NCBI GenBank assembly: GCA_026119935.1
Contig: JALRMH010000058.1
Location: 124,001-188,000 of the forward strand
Length of the DNA: 64,000 nt
Source of the DNA: Endothia cerciana
Lineage: Eukaryota; Ascomycota; Sordariomycetes; Diaporthales; Cryphonectriaceae
Reading direction: 5' to 3'
Shown: positions 23,440 through 34,365 of the stretch, piece by piece
Layout: every line of letters begins with the position of its first letter
Position numbering within the stretch: position 1 is the first letter of the stretch
Notes under the pieces: model-generated
Database searches by the model: none
What the model saw: the letters and a program-made list of their open reading frames with translations, nothing else
What the model was told of the DNA's origin: nothing
Position numbers and translations under genes: made by a program

Positions 23440-24668
23440 GGGACCCCGGGGAGGATAGTGTAAGACAGGACGGGATGGACGGGTAGATAGACAACAGACA
23501 GGCAGGCAGGCAGATAGGCAGACAGGCCGCGTCTTATCTGGCCGGTTCAAGGGCGCCTCCTAAGCCGACCGGCAGACCTGCTTGAGGATATATATATATC
23601 AGTTAGGAACCACACCCAGATGATGACAGATGCGACGCCGTGTATTAGGTAGCGCCTCGGTCCTGACCAGTACATATCCCAGGCGATACCCATGATGATG
23701 AGAAAGGAAAGAGAGGAAGTATATATATATATATATATATAATATATAGGAAGGAGGAGGAGGAGGAGGAGGAGGAGGAGGAGAGGCAATACACGAGGCT
23801 GTGAGGGCGAGGCAGAATTGTAAGCCCAACAGGCTGTCCAGGCGGGTAAGCATCGTGAGCTCTAGATAGATGGGTTTGTCCACACCTACAGCCTCCGAGC
23901 TCCCCAAGCCATATACAATGCACCAGCGACGACAAGGCACAGTGAACCGTTCACGGCGGTGTGGGAGGAGGTCAGCCAGTGGCCGCATAGTATGGACTTA
24001 ATTACCTCTTGTTAGTTGGTGTCAGCCTTCCTGACGACCCTGGGCACCCCCTTTGGCCCAGGGTTAGGGCCAGGGTCTGAGTGGCGCTAAGATATTCCCG
24101 GCAGGCTGAGGCACATGCCCAGACACCACGTTGCCCATCGCCTCCCTTGCCGGCGCACTCGCTCCCTCTGCCCTCGCCTTCTCTTCCTCCCAAGCAACAT
24201 CAGAACAGACCAGCCCCGACTTTCCTTCCTTTTCCACTTCACGACAACAGACAGCGCAAGCATATACCACCATTGGGCCCGGACTTTAATACTGCCGCCA
24301 CCGCCAGGATCTAGGGACCACCCAGTTTATAATAATTACCGAGACCTGTGACCCACGGGCCACCGGCTGCGACCTGCCACCGCGCAATCCAAACGAATCC
24401 GATCCGTCGTCCAGTCTCCCCGTCGAGGAGGCCTTATCATAATCACCGACCGTCCCGTCCCCTACGAGCCTCAGATCCTCCCATCGTGCACGATCCTTTT
24501 CGACGTCTATCCCCGGCCCACGGCCTTCGTTCTTCCGCGCGCGCGACCCTCATTGCGCCGACAAACCGCGCTGGATTCTTCCCCCGAGCTGCGCAGGTCG
24601 CTTCAACCCACCAGTCCGCCGCCAATTAGCTCTCCACACCACACGATCCCGATAGTTCCGCGGCCGCG
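23440..24668. other. Intergenic with TA and GGA microsatellites
   Basis: CAGG tetramers at about 23500-23525, a TA array at 23720-23748 and a GGA array at 23749-23784 are visible. From about 24100 the DNA is pyrimidine-rich, compatible with the promoter and leader of the Sed5 gene. No other gene is seen. Confidence 0.45.
23720..23784. repeat. Adjacent TA and GGA microsatellites
   Basis: An alternating TA run is directly followed by about eleven GGA triplets. Confidence 0.9.
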
Positions 24669-25943
24669 ATGGCAGTCACCAACATCCAGGACCGGACCTC
24701 AGAGGTGTGGACGACCCCATGCCGGACCGCAGCCCCCCTCTCTCTTCCCCCCCCCCCCCCCCCACACCCCGGTGATGCTGACACCCCGCCGCAGTTCAAG
24801 TCCATATTAGCCCAGGCGCAGAGGCGGCAGGCCCAGTCCAAGGTGGGCTCGCAGCGGCGCTCCCTCCTCACCGACGCGCAGAAGGCGGAGGCGGATGGCT
24901 CCCGGCAGCCGCGGCGGTCCGACTTTGCGCGCAGGGCCGCCGACATAGGCCGGGGCATCTCGGCGACCATGGGCAAGCTGGAGAAGCTGGCGCAGCTGGC
25001 GCGGCGCAAGACCCTCTTCGACAACCCGGTCGAGATCAACGAGCTCACCTTCGTCATCAAGCAGGACCTCTCGGGCCTGAACCAGCAGATCGCCGGCCTG
25101 CAGGAGGTGGCCCGGTCGTCGTCGTCGTCGCAGCAGGGCGGCCAGAAGGGCCAGGAGTCGGAGCACAACAAGAACGTCGTCCTGCTGCTGCAGGGCAAGC
25201 TGACGGACGTGTCGGCCTCGTTCCGGGAGACGCTCGAGCTGCGGACCAGGGCGATCCAGGCCAGCCGGTCCAGGCAGGAGAACTTCCTGAGCTCCGTGTC
25301 CACCAGCGCGCAGCTGCCGATACAGCAGTCCGCGAGCCCGCTATACGGCACGCCCAAGACGGGCACGCCGGTGCCCGGGGGCGACACGCTGTCGCTGAAC
25401 CCGGCCCCCGGCGACCAGCAGCTGCTGATGATGGAGGAGGCGCAGCCCCAGAACGCCTACATACAACAGAGGGGGGAGGCCATCGAGGCCATCGAGAAGA
25501 CCATCACGGAGCTGGGCAGCATCTTCGGGCAGCTGGCCACGATGGTGTCGGAACAGACCGAGATGATGTGAGTAGCTCCCTGCGCCCGGCTGGTCCGCCG
25601 ACCTGGGTCCGGCGGGGAGAGGGAGGGGGTGAAATGATACTGACAGTTTATAGTGAGCGGATAGATGCCAACACGGAGGACGTTGTGGACAACGTGTCAG
25701 GCGCCCAGAGGGAACTCCTTAAGTACTGGGGCAGGGTCTCCTCGAACAGGTGGCTGTAAGTAACCACACACTCCTCGCCCCTCAGCTGACAAGGGACGGG
25801 ACTAAGCTAACCCACCCCATAGGATTGCGAAGATGTTCGGCGTCATGATGATCTTCTTCCTGTAAGTCCTACCTCTCACCTCAGACGAAGGCCAGGGCAC
25901 GGCTGACGCGATCTGCAGGCTCTGGGTTTTGGTCGCTGGATAG
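24669..25943 (+). CDS. SED5: Syntaxin-5 type Golgi t-SNARE
   Basis: Five exons: 24669-24704, 24795-25567, 25654-25755, 25823-25861 and 25919-25943, giving 324 aa. Frames match at every junction, and donors are GTGTGG, GTGAGT, GTAAGT and GTAAGT. The first intron is 90 bp, a multiple of three without a stop, so it could be mistaken for coding sequence; removing it restores IQDRTSE-FKSILAQAQRRQ, the Sed5 N-terminal signature. The SNARE motif starts at about Tyr234 (YIQQRGEAIEAIEKTI), with the zero-layer Gln at 266 (SEQTEMI) and RIDANTEDVVDNV after it. The C-terminal anchor is residues 304-324 (KMFGVMMIFFLLWVLVAG). Sed5 is the Qa-SNARE for ER-to-Golgi and intra-Golgi fusion, cytosol-facing and tail-anchored. 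The last two coding exons are only 39 and 25 nt long. The gene looks intact and housekeeping. Confidence 0.95.
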
Positions 25944-27078
25944 ACGGGGCACTCGGGGCAGCAAGAGTCTCGATGGTTTTTTTGGTGGTTTTTTTTATTC
26001 TTGTAACAATACGACCAGTCCTTGCCTTTTGGGGGGTGGGCAGAGCAGCCCTCGCCCCCTTCACGGGAGCATAGAGAAGACTTTACGGTGTATGAGATAT
26101 AATATGGCGTCCAGAGACCATGAATAGACAGACGCATGGCGGATGACAGCATCTGCACCTTTTCCTTTTTCAGTCATGCGCGACATTTCCCCAACACCAC
26201 CTGACAAGACGCGGGGTGTCTGTCTTCAGAGGTGTCCAGATGTCTTCACAGACCATAAGAACTTCACGTACCCTTTTTTTTCCCTTTTTTTTTTTTCTCC
26301 TTTTCCCCTCCCCCCCCTCTTAAACTCTCTAGGAAGTTGGGGCACGGACCAATAATCTGAATACACAGCTCATTGTTTAGTAGCCAGAACTGGTTGAAAG
26401 ACTTGGGTTGCAAAGCCTATGCATTCTGGATTTGTCGTAGTACCTGTAAGTAGGCCGTGTGTGTGTTGGAGGCACGACAGAAATAGATTTGTGACTAGCC
26501 GACGGCCTCGGGTATGTTGGGGGGGGGGGGGAGGCCAGTCAGTCCTGCAACACCGTAACTTTGTGAAGCTGTCACGGTTACTGGTCGCCAGGTCCGCACA
26601 GACCTTCTGTATATAGTTCTCTCTCCTGGTAGCTTGGGCCCTCCCCGGCTCTCTTCCCCCTCCGTACTGGAATTCACGTCCTGTTCCGAGCTTCCAGCAC
26701 GCCTTCAGCTACGAGGGCACCGGACCCGTGACAGAAGCCACGTGATATATCGCCAAGCGTCGGCAGCCACCGACGTAGATTTGTCCTGAAGGTGCGAGAA
26801 CATTCCTCAACTTCAGTCAAGAGATGATAAGTTTACGGTGCCCCCCCTAGGATCCGTGTAAGGGCAGAGGTATTTTAGTAAATAATGGTATGTACTGTAA
26901 CTAAAGAGCTCATTATCATCTTGTATCTCGATAAGAGAAACTGTTCGCTTCAGGAATCTGTAGGGAATAGCGCTCACAGATCCTAACCCGGAGTTCCACG
27001 GCCTACCTAGACCACCCTTCTCAAGCTCCCATGTTAGATATCTTCTTTTCTAGACGATCCAATCCTTTCTTGCTATGC
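25944..27078. other. Intergenic, A+T-richer, no gene recognised
   Basis: T-rich runs lie at about 25975-26000 and 26273-26300, with a G run at 26519-26531. Nothing coding is recognised between the Sed5 stop and the degenerate NACHT-WD40 gene. Confidence 0.4.
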
Positions 27079-30000
27079 TCACGAAGCCTCTTGTTCCTCA
27101 CAAGACCCAAAGATCAGTAACTGGCCGTTCTTGCAGCCGAGGGCCAATGTCGATGCCCCCTTGTGCCACAGCAGAGCCGATTCTCCGAGTTCCGCGTGAT
27201 CCCATACCCTATCCGAACTAACGCCCCAACCTGTCCGGATCGATGTTGGGTTTGAAATCGATGATTTGTTGATAGGAATAATACCAATCTTAGTATCGAG
27301 GTAAGAGCCGGCCGCATCAAAACGATATAGCGTAAAGTTTATTACGCCGACTTTGAGCGTCTGTTGATGCGCGCCTGTCGTCGCATCCCAGAGCCGGACT
27401 GTATGATCGAATGAACCTGACGCTATCGTCTCGCCGTCTGGCGAGAATACGACGGCACGAACCTAATTGCTATGCCCTGTAAGCGCCTGTTGATGCGCAC
27501 CTATCGTCGTATTCCAGAGCTGGACTGTATTATGCACTCGGGCCGTTGTCCATTAGCTCTTTCTGACGTTCAGAACACCCGCCGTCCAGAAAACAAAGGT
27601 GGTCGGCCCAGAAAACGCAGGAATGTCTTATTGGAGCTAAAGGGTCCGGCTCAGGAGGCCTGATGTCTTTCGGCTTGAACCCGAAGCCGAGTGAGTACAT
27701 GTTTTGTTTTAGCGCTGATGACATCGCATCGATGCAGCGCATGCCGATATCCACATGTCCTCGGGGCAACCCCGGTCGGCTGAAGCCTCGACTCGTACTT
27801 CTTCATCAGGTAGGTAGTCCTTGGCCGACTGGTGGATCGGATGGACCGTTCCCCCATCAATTGTAAGAAACGAGCCGCATCTCTCAACAATGATCTGGGT
27901 GGCAGTCTTGGGTGGCAAACCAGCGACGACGGCAAGTTCGCCGAGGGAGATTGGGGCCGATATGCGAGACAAGCAGTCAACAGGACATTCTTGCAGAATT
28001 CTGGATCCCGCGAATGACCATTCTCAATCCTCGTCATCATATGACCGTAGAGCTCTGGTAAGCCTGGAGGGATCTCATCGAGGGTATCCACAGCATACCA
28101 TCCCTCAAGGGGTTCCGGTCGTTTGAAGACGAGAGCTACCCAGAGGAAAGTGTTGCTGGCCCGTTCCCAGATCACACCCTGAAACTTTTGCCAAGGTATC
28201 CTCATCATAGCCAACATTTTTCTTCAGGGCGGAGAGTTTGTAATTGATGTACGCCTGGACGGGCCGTTCCAGGCATTGCGCATCGAGCTCGAGCAGCGTC
28301 TCTGTCAGTTCAGGTCTTTTGAGCTTGACGCTGGGGCGACTCGACACTAGCCACCTAACCTTGTCGGGGAGGATAAGGGAATTTGAAACAAGCTCGATGA
28401 GATCTGGCAGCCTCTGCTCGCACCCGTCAAGGGCATCAACAGCGAAGTACACGGGCGAGAGGCGAGGGTCTTTCAGCATGTTTCGAAACGCTTCAGACAG
28501 AGCAAAGAAGGCGTTCTCGTCCTTGAAAAGGTTCGCGCCGGATTCGTTATATTTCTGCAGTAAATGCGGCATAAGATGTGGCTGTTGAATGAGCAGGAGC
28601 CAGATCAAAGATCGTAGGACGGCGGTGGCGTTATTTAGAGCAAGCATCTGTGCCCTGACAGAAGAAAAAAAGAGAGCTTTGGTGCCTGGACGACGAGCTG
28701 ATGGGAGGTTTCACGGATGATACCGATCATGAGCATTGTCTTTCCCGTGCCGGCAGGTCCCCTTATCCACAACAGTCGACACGGTGATTTGTCCCAGTTG
28801 GTGAACGCCGTATATTCTGGGGTGTCAAGGATCCATTTATACGCATCGTCAAGGAGCCCACCCTTACTATCCTCGATCCTTTCCATATCGTGTTGCGGAC
28901 CAACAATGCGGAGATCTTTACGGCAGGCTGTCTCTCTATCCTCCCTGTGGAGGTCCTTCTGAGCGCAGATGAAGTCTCGAATGTCTTGAAGGAGGTCCTT
29001 GAGCAGTTTCTCCATTCCTTTAGCGTGATTGGAGACCTCCCCTAAGGCAGTCCTCGTATGTGCGTTGAGATACTGGTCCTCATGCTTCCGAACTGCGTCT
29101 TCCGCATCCGTGACGGTTCTTCAGATCGGCGCTCCAGTCGTCCAAGCCCAGAAGGCTGCGAAGGAAAACCAGGCCTTGGTTTCGATAATAGGAACAAACA
29201 CTCTTTATCTGATACAGAAGAAGAGCCTTGTAGGGCGAGGTTAGGCTCTCTTCCAGGTGTTGTATTATTTCTTCGAAAGACTCATTCCCGATCTCGATGT
29301 TGTCCCTATCCAGGAGATGCTCGGCCAGAGCGCAATACCGATTCACTCGGGAGACGACACGGGTAATGCCGGCAAGGCTGGATCTCGTCGCCTTCGCAGG
29401 GTTCGAGAGGATCTGACGGATATCAGCCGACACCGAAACCAAGCAACTCAAGAATATCAAACTCACTTGCAGCCCAACACAAACACCGGCCCACGGGAGG
29501 GCAGCTGGTGCAGCTTGGGGTATGTCCTGGATGGCCCAAGTCGACCATCGGCTTGACCCTCAGAATGGCATCAACGAAGTCACCCACTCCATTGGTGATC
29601 TTGGACGCCCTGGTGACTTTCACCTGACCTTCCCTCACCGCCAACCTCTGCATGTGCATCTGTCGTTTGCTCGGATCTTTCAGCTCGGCTGCGACGTTGG
29701 CGACGTCCAGCGCCGGGTCTTTGGGAGCTTCGAAACGGAGAGCCGTCTCCAGGGTTTTTACATATGATTCGACAAGCCCCGCGCGTTATCCTTCTCAAGG
29801 CTGTCGTAGGCGGCGTTCCAAAGCTTTTGGGAAGTGGCGGAGGCCGGCTCTTTAGGTCCGTGTTCGTCGGATGGGTTCGAGCTCCTTTCGTGCACCGGTG
29901 TCTGTGCTAGCTCGAGTCGCTCGTGCATCAGCGATAAGTGGGTTGGAAGGCGGGATGTGTGGATCTGCCGCAGTGCTCGAAGAAGCTCTCGTGTGGTGTA

Positions 30001-30189
30001 CTGCATCTTCTGGCCTGGGGGGGCCGGACTTCTGCTATCACTTGTAAGCTACGAACCCAGGGCCCTGGTGTCCGGTGTCAACATACCCGTAGACTCCGTC
30101 GGGGATGGGGCCGGCGACACTGCACTATGATTCCCGACAGGATTCTTCCACCGCTTCTTTGGCGATTGCTTGAAGTCTTTCCTAGGCAT
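27079..30189 (-). pseudogene. NACHT-WD40 (HET-E/NWD-like) STAND NTPase, decayed
   Basis: Read on the minus strand from ATG 30189, a basic leader (MPRKDFKQSPKKRWKN) runs to a probable intron at about 30090. The NACHT_N region follows (LWNAAYDSLEKDNA), but a stop interrupts it near 29758. The P-loop GPAGTGKT lies at about 28760-28740, with further NACHT segments: FAVDALDGCEQ (Walker B-like), WLVSSRPSVKL (sensor-like) and ERASNTFLWVALVFK. Several frame changes separate these blocks. At 27540-27350 about two WD40 repeats remain (AVVFSPDGETIASGSFDHTVRLWDA), one carrying a TAG where the family has Trp. A family-typical C-terminal tail ends GCKNGQLLIFGSCEEQEAS at 27079. STAND proteins of this type act as fungal NLR-like self/non-self or microbe sensors. 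The multiple stops and frame breaks indicate a dead copy. Confidence 0.8.
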
Positions 30190-30267
30190 AGCTTCAAGGG
30201 CACACGGCAGGGAGGATAGATAGTACCGTAATGGTGGTGGTGGTGGGAAAGTCGACGTTGCCAAGCT

Positions 30268-30890
30268 GTGTTGTCTCCGTCGGGCGTCGTGGCTGCAGCT
30301 GTTTTGGGAGCTTCAGCTGCCCGAATCAGTGCTCCCCTGTCGAAGAGAAGGCATAATTCAACTCTCCCACCAGAACCAAGGGACTGGCTTGAAGCCATGA
30401 ATCTCGAGCTTAGGTTACTGACCAGGATGGGAGTGTGGGGGACGACTGAGTGCAAAAAGGCCGAGTCCAGACCTTTACCACTCAAGTGGGTGTACAGATA
30501 TAAACTAGACGAAGATGGCTGTTTGCAGCCTTTCAAAGCGCGAATCTATGTATGAGGAGACTTGTAGAAGATAAATACACTTTGTGAGATATGGTATGCA
30601 GCTACTCTAGCTGCATGCTTCCTTCGAGCCCTTATGGCCGTGGCTGCACATTTCGACCCCGAAATCGACCAGATGGACATCACAGGGGGCCCATATCTGA
30701 ACGCCTTCAGGACAGGAAAAGAAGCCGTCTACTGTGAATTCCCCGCGGGCTTTGGAGAAAAGGTAGGAGTGTGGGTTCTTGATGCGAGCTCTGTATGGCT
30801 TGCGTGTTTTTGGCCTATTCAGAGGTGTCCAGATGCCTTCAGAGGTATCGGGGTGTATCCAGCAAAGGCGTATGATTTAATAACATTCCG
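30268..30890 (+). mobile_element. Ty1/copia retrotransposon reverse-transcriptase relic
   Basis: The plus strand holds the start of a copia-type reverse transcriptase: LPPEPRDWLEAMNLEL, then PLKWVYRYKLDEDGCLQPFKARIYV, two stops at the position of the usual VRGDLQ, and then ATLAACFLRALMAVAAHFDPEIDQMD, EAVYCEFPAGFGEK and, after a frame change, RALYGLRVFGL. The order matches the RT N-terminal half. No LTRs, integrase, gag or catalytic YVDD box are seen in the window, so this is a fragment. The two stops look like CGA-to-TGA and CAG-to-TAG transitions, next to a TGT-to-TAT change, a pattern expected from repeat-induced point mutation. The original codons are inferred from the family consensus. 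Confidence 0.8.
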
Positions 30891-31400
30891 ATGACTCCTG
30901 TGGCCTATACTATAGTAGCACCAACTCGGCTGAGAGACCACCGAGGCGGGTCGGCCAAGTCTCACGGATCTCGTCGGGCTGCATAGTTCGGCGAAATGCG
31001 CCGCTTCCAAGTAGCAGCACCGGTCCGGAGCGGGTACTGAGCCTGTAGTGTGTACTATTAGTCTGCTGCGAGGAGGCCCCCATTCCTCTGTTTCTCCACC
31101 CCCAAGCTTGGCAATGGCGGGGTGAGGAGGGGCAACGAGCGACTGTGCTCCGCCATGGCGCCTTGGTGGGTGGACACACAACATTTATCCGCCGCCGCCT
31201 CCCTTTCATGAACAATACGGCCTTCGTGTCTTTCCCCAGCGAAATCCTCCAATTGACACACCAGAGAAGAACCTGTGTCCGAGCTTGTTGGAGTGTGGAT
31301 TCCCTGCCACGACGAGACAGCCCCCCCGCTCGCATCTATTGTACCAGATACACCCGCCCTGATCGACGATATCACACACCTTTATCCAAGAGGGATAACA
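30891..31400. other. Intergenic leader of the aldo-keto reductase gene
   Basis: No coding signature is seen. It lies between the copia relic and the AKR start and probably includes the AKR promoter and 5-prime UTR. Confidence 0.35.
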
Positions 31401-31823
31401 ATGGCGGACCTGACGTTCACGCTCAACACCGGGCAGAAGATGCCGGCCATCGGCTACGGTAAGCCAGGCCCCGGACCCGACCGGCGAGCTTCTGGAGCAC
31501 CCGGAGGCATCACGCGCTTACAAGTCTACCAGGCACCTGGCAGGCCGCGCCCGGCGAGGTCGCGGAGGGCGTGTACCACGCCCTGAAGTCCGGCTACCGC
31601 CTGATCGACTGTGCCTACTGCTACGGCAACGAGGCGGAGGCGGGTCAGGGCCTCGCGCGGGCCTTCAAGGAGGGCATCGTGAAGCGCGAGGACGTCTTTG
31701 TGGTGACCAAGGTCTGGTGCGTTGTCCCCCCGCCACCCCCCCCCCCCCCAACTCACCCTTCCCTTGACCCATCTCCTACCCAAACATACCCACATCCGGC
31801 ATGTCAATCAAATACCTCTGTGT

Positions 31824-31861
<38 letters not shown>

Positions 31862-32711
31862 CTTGACACTTATATATATGCGGCGGCGGGCAGGACCACC
31901 TACAACACCCGCGTCTCGCTCGGCCTCCAGAAGTCCCTCGACGCCCTCGGCCTCGACTACGTCGACCTGTACCTCCTCCACTGGCCGCTCCTGATGAACC
32001 CGGAGGGCAACGACGACAAGTTCCCCAAGCTGCCCAGCGGCGAGCGCGACATCATCCGCGAGGGCTACCACCACACGGACACCTGGCGGCAGCTCGAGGC
32101 CCTCGACACGCAGAGGGCGCGCGCCGTGGGCGTGTGCAACTACAGCAGGCGGTACCTCGAGGAGCTGCTCGCGGTGGCCAAGAAGGTCCCCGCGGTCAAC
32201 CAGATCGAGAACCACCCGGCGCTGCCGCAGAACGACATCGTGCGCCTGTGCAAGGAGAAGGGGATCCACGTCATGGCCTACAGCCCGCTGGGGTCGACGG
32301 GCGGGCCGCTGTTCAAGGAGGAGAAGGTGGTCAGGGTCGCCAAGAAGCACGGCGTCGAGCCGGCGGCGGTGCTGCTGAGCTGGCATAGTAGGTTTCTTTC
32401 TCTTCCGCCACCCCCTCCCCCACCCCCCTCCACCCGTCAGTAGATCCGGAAGAGGTTTCCGAGAGACGTCCAATGTTGCCTCCCTCCTGTACTGACGGCT
32501 ACAAACGCCTTCAGTCCCCCGCGGGACCACCGTCCTGGCCAAGTCCGTCACGCCGGCGCGCATCGAGTCGAACCTGAAGCTCGTCAAGCTGGACGACGAG
32601 GACGTCAGGCTGCTGGACGGCTACGGGGAGGAGCTGGAGAGGACCGGCAAGGTACAGCGGTTCGTGTACCCGCCTTTCGGTATCGACTTTGGCTTCCCGG
32701 ACAAGTCATGA
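31401..32711 (+). CDS. Aldo-keto reductase (AKR3-like; glycerol/sugar-acid reductase type)
   Basis: Four exons (31401-31458, 31533-31716, 31894-32387, 32515-32711) give 310 aa, the usual AKR length. Splicing restores GYG-TWQAAPG, TKVW-TTYNTR and LLSWH-IPRGTTVLAKS. The catalytic tetrad is complete: Asp45, Tyr50 (LIDCAYCYGNE), Lys79 (FVVTKVW) and His110 (LYLLHWPL). The insert LLMNPEGNDDKFPKL and the PFGIDFGFPDKS tail place it near fungal Gcy1-type glycerol dehydrogenases and D-galacturonate or L-glyceraldehyde reductases, so the reaction is NAD(P)H-dependent reduction of an aldose, sugar acid or triose carbonyl. The exact substrate is not resolvable. It converges with a sorbitol-type dehydrogenase whose stop lies about 270 bp away. 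Reductase plus polyol dehydrogenase is the classic fungal pentose/polyol pair. Intron 2 contains a TG microsatellite. Confidence 0.88.
31827..31859. repeat. TG dinucleotide microsatellite inside an intron
   Basis: About 13-16 TG units lie inside the second intron (31717-31893) of the aldo-keto reductase gene. Confidence 0.9.
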
Positions 32712-32984
32712 TGGCCGCGTTTTTTTTCCTTTCTTTCTTCTTTCAGATAAAGATAGATAGGGCACACATACACACACACACACATATACCGCGGCATAGA
32801 TCTTAAGACACGAGGTTGACACGAAAGATTGACTGACACACAAGATTACGGGCCCAGCTCTGATGTCTTACACAAACTTTATATATATTCTTTCTCGCTG
32901 TTACTCTGTGGTTCTATCATGCTTCATTCCTTGGGTTTGGGGGGGGGGAGGGTTTATTTAAAAAAAATTTTCTTCTTTCCCTTC

Positions 32985-34365
32985 CTACATATTCACCATG
33001 ACCTTCAGCACCAGCTTCCCCTCGTCGTCCTTCACCCTGCCCGCCATGTCGAACGCCTGCGGGATGCTGTCCAGCGACTCGTACCTGTGCGTGATGAGCT
33101 CCTCCACGGGCGGGAGCAGGGGGTTCCTGCTCGCCAGCAGCTCGATGACCCGCGGGTACGTGTTGGCGTAGCGGAAGACGCCGACGAGGTCGACCTCCTT
33201 GAGCGAGGCGGCCGAGATGGGCAGCGTCTGGACGGGGTTCCCCATGCCGATGATCATGACCTTGCCGCCGGGCCGCGTGGCCTAGAACAGTCCAGCCTGG
33301 TCGTTAGCTTCTCCCCACATTCACCATCCGGGCCGCAGAGAAAGAAGGTGGGCGGTGGTGATGGCACAACTCACGTAGATGGCGGCCTGCAGACAGCTCT
33401 CCACGCCGGTACACTCGAACGTGGCGTCCACGTCCCCGACCTCCTTGTCCCCCCTGCCGGCCCTCGCGCCGGCCACCAGCGCCGCGACCTCCCTCGCGAA
33501 CTCCAGCTTCGCCTCGGTCCCCTCGGGCCTCCTCATGGGCACCACGACGCCCGCATCCGCGAACCCCCTCTCCCGCGCCCACGCCACCCTGTCCGCGTTG
33601 ATGTCCGCGACGACCACCGTGCCCGCGCCGAGCACCTTGCACACGGCACAGCAGAGCAGGCCCACGGCGCCGGCGCCCAGCACGAGCACGGCGGCGCCCT
33701 CGGGCAGCGGGGACGCCCGGTCGCCCGCGTGCACGGCGACGGAGAGGGGCTCGGCCAGGGCGCCGAGCTCGAGGGGGAGGCCCTCGGGGAGGCGGTGGGC
33801 GAGGCGGGCCGGGTGGGCGATGGCCTCCTGCAGGGTGCCCTGGGCGTGCGGGTACGACTTGGCGCTGGAGCGGAAGCTCATGGCCCTGCAGATGTTGTAC
33901 CGGCCCTCGCGGCAGAGCGGGCACGTGCCGCAGGCCATCCCGACCTCGAGGGCGACGGCATCCCCCGGCTTCAGGTGCGTCACCTCGGCGCCCACGGCCT
34001 GGACCACGCCCGCGGACTCGTGGCCGAGGGTCAGTGGCTGGCGGACCTGGATGTCGCCGTTGCGGTAGTGGGAGAAGTAGTGCAGGTCGGAGCCGCAGAG
34101 GCCGGTGGACCGGACGGCGACGAGGACGTCGGTCGGGGCGAGGGGCGGGAGGGTGCGCTCTTCCTGTGGGTGGGAGGGGTGGGATGGTCAGGTCTTTTTT
34201 TAATTTTTTTAATTTTTTTTTTATTAAAGTTCCGTGTCGATTCTCAGGGGTTTTTTTTGTAACAGTGTGTGTGTGTGTGTGGTGTCTTTTTGAGGCTTGA
34301 TTACATACCACTCTCAGATCCTTTGCGCCGTGGAGCACAGAGGCTCTTACTGTCTGTGTGGCCAT
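32985..34365 (-). CDS. Zinc-dependent sorbitol/xylitol-type dehydrogenase (MDR family)
   Basis: Three minus-strand exons (34365-34309, 34163-33375, 33281-32985), all phase 0, give 380 aa. Zn ligands of the polyol dehydrogenase type are visible: Cys42 in GLCGSDLHYF and His67-Glu68 in TLGHESAGVV. The structural Zn loop CGTCPLCREGRYNIC and the Rossmann motif VLGAGAVGLL follow. An Asp ends the second strand (VVVADINADR), which favours NAD over NADP. Family members oxidise sorbitol, xylitol or L-arabinitol to the ketose in the fungal pentose and polyol pathways. The C-terminal part (GKVMIIGMGNPVQTLPIS, EVDLVGVFRYANTYP) is typical. The gene is convergent with the AKR gene and divergent from the KduD-like gene at 35771, suggesting a catabolic block. 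Which polyol is used cannot be told from the sequence. Confidence 0.9.

Noticed and set aside
22297..23550. Minus-strand frame of 417 codons opposite GH43
   Set aside because: Arg/Pro-rich antisense composition with no motif; GH43 on the plus strand is certain.
32829..34262. Long plus-strand open frame opposite the sorbitol-type dehydrogenase
   Set aside because: It is the antisense shadow of a well-supported gene; GC-rich codons leave the opposite strand open.
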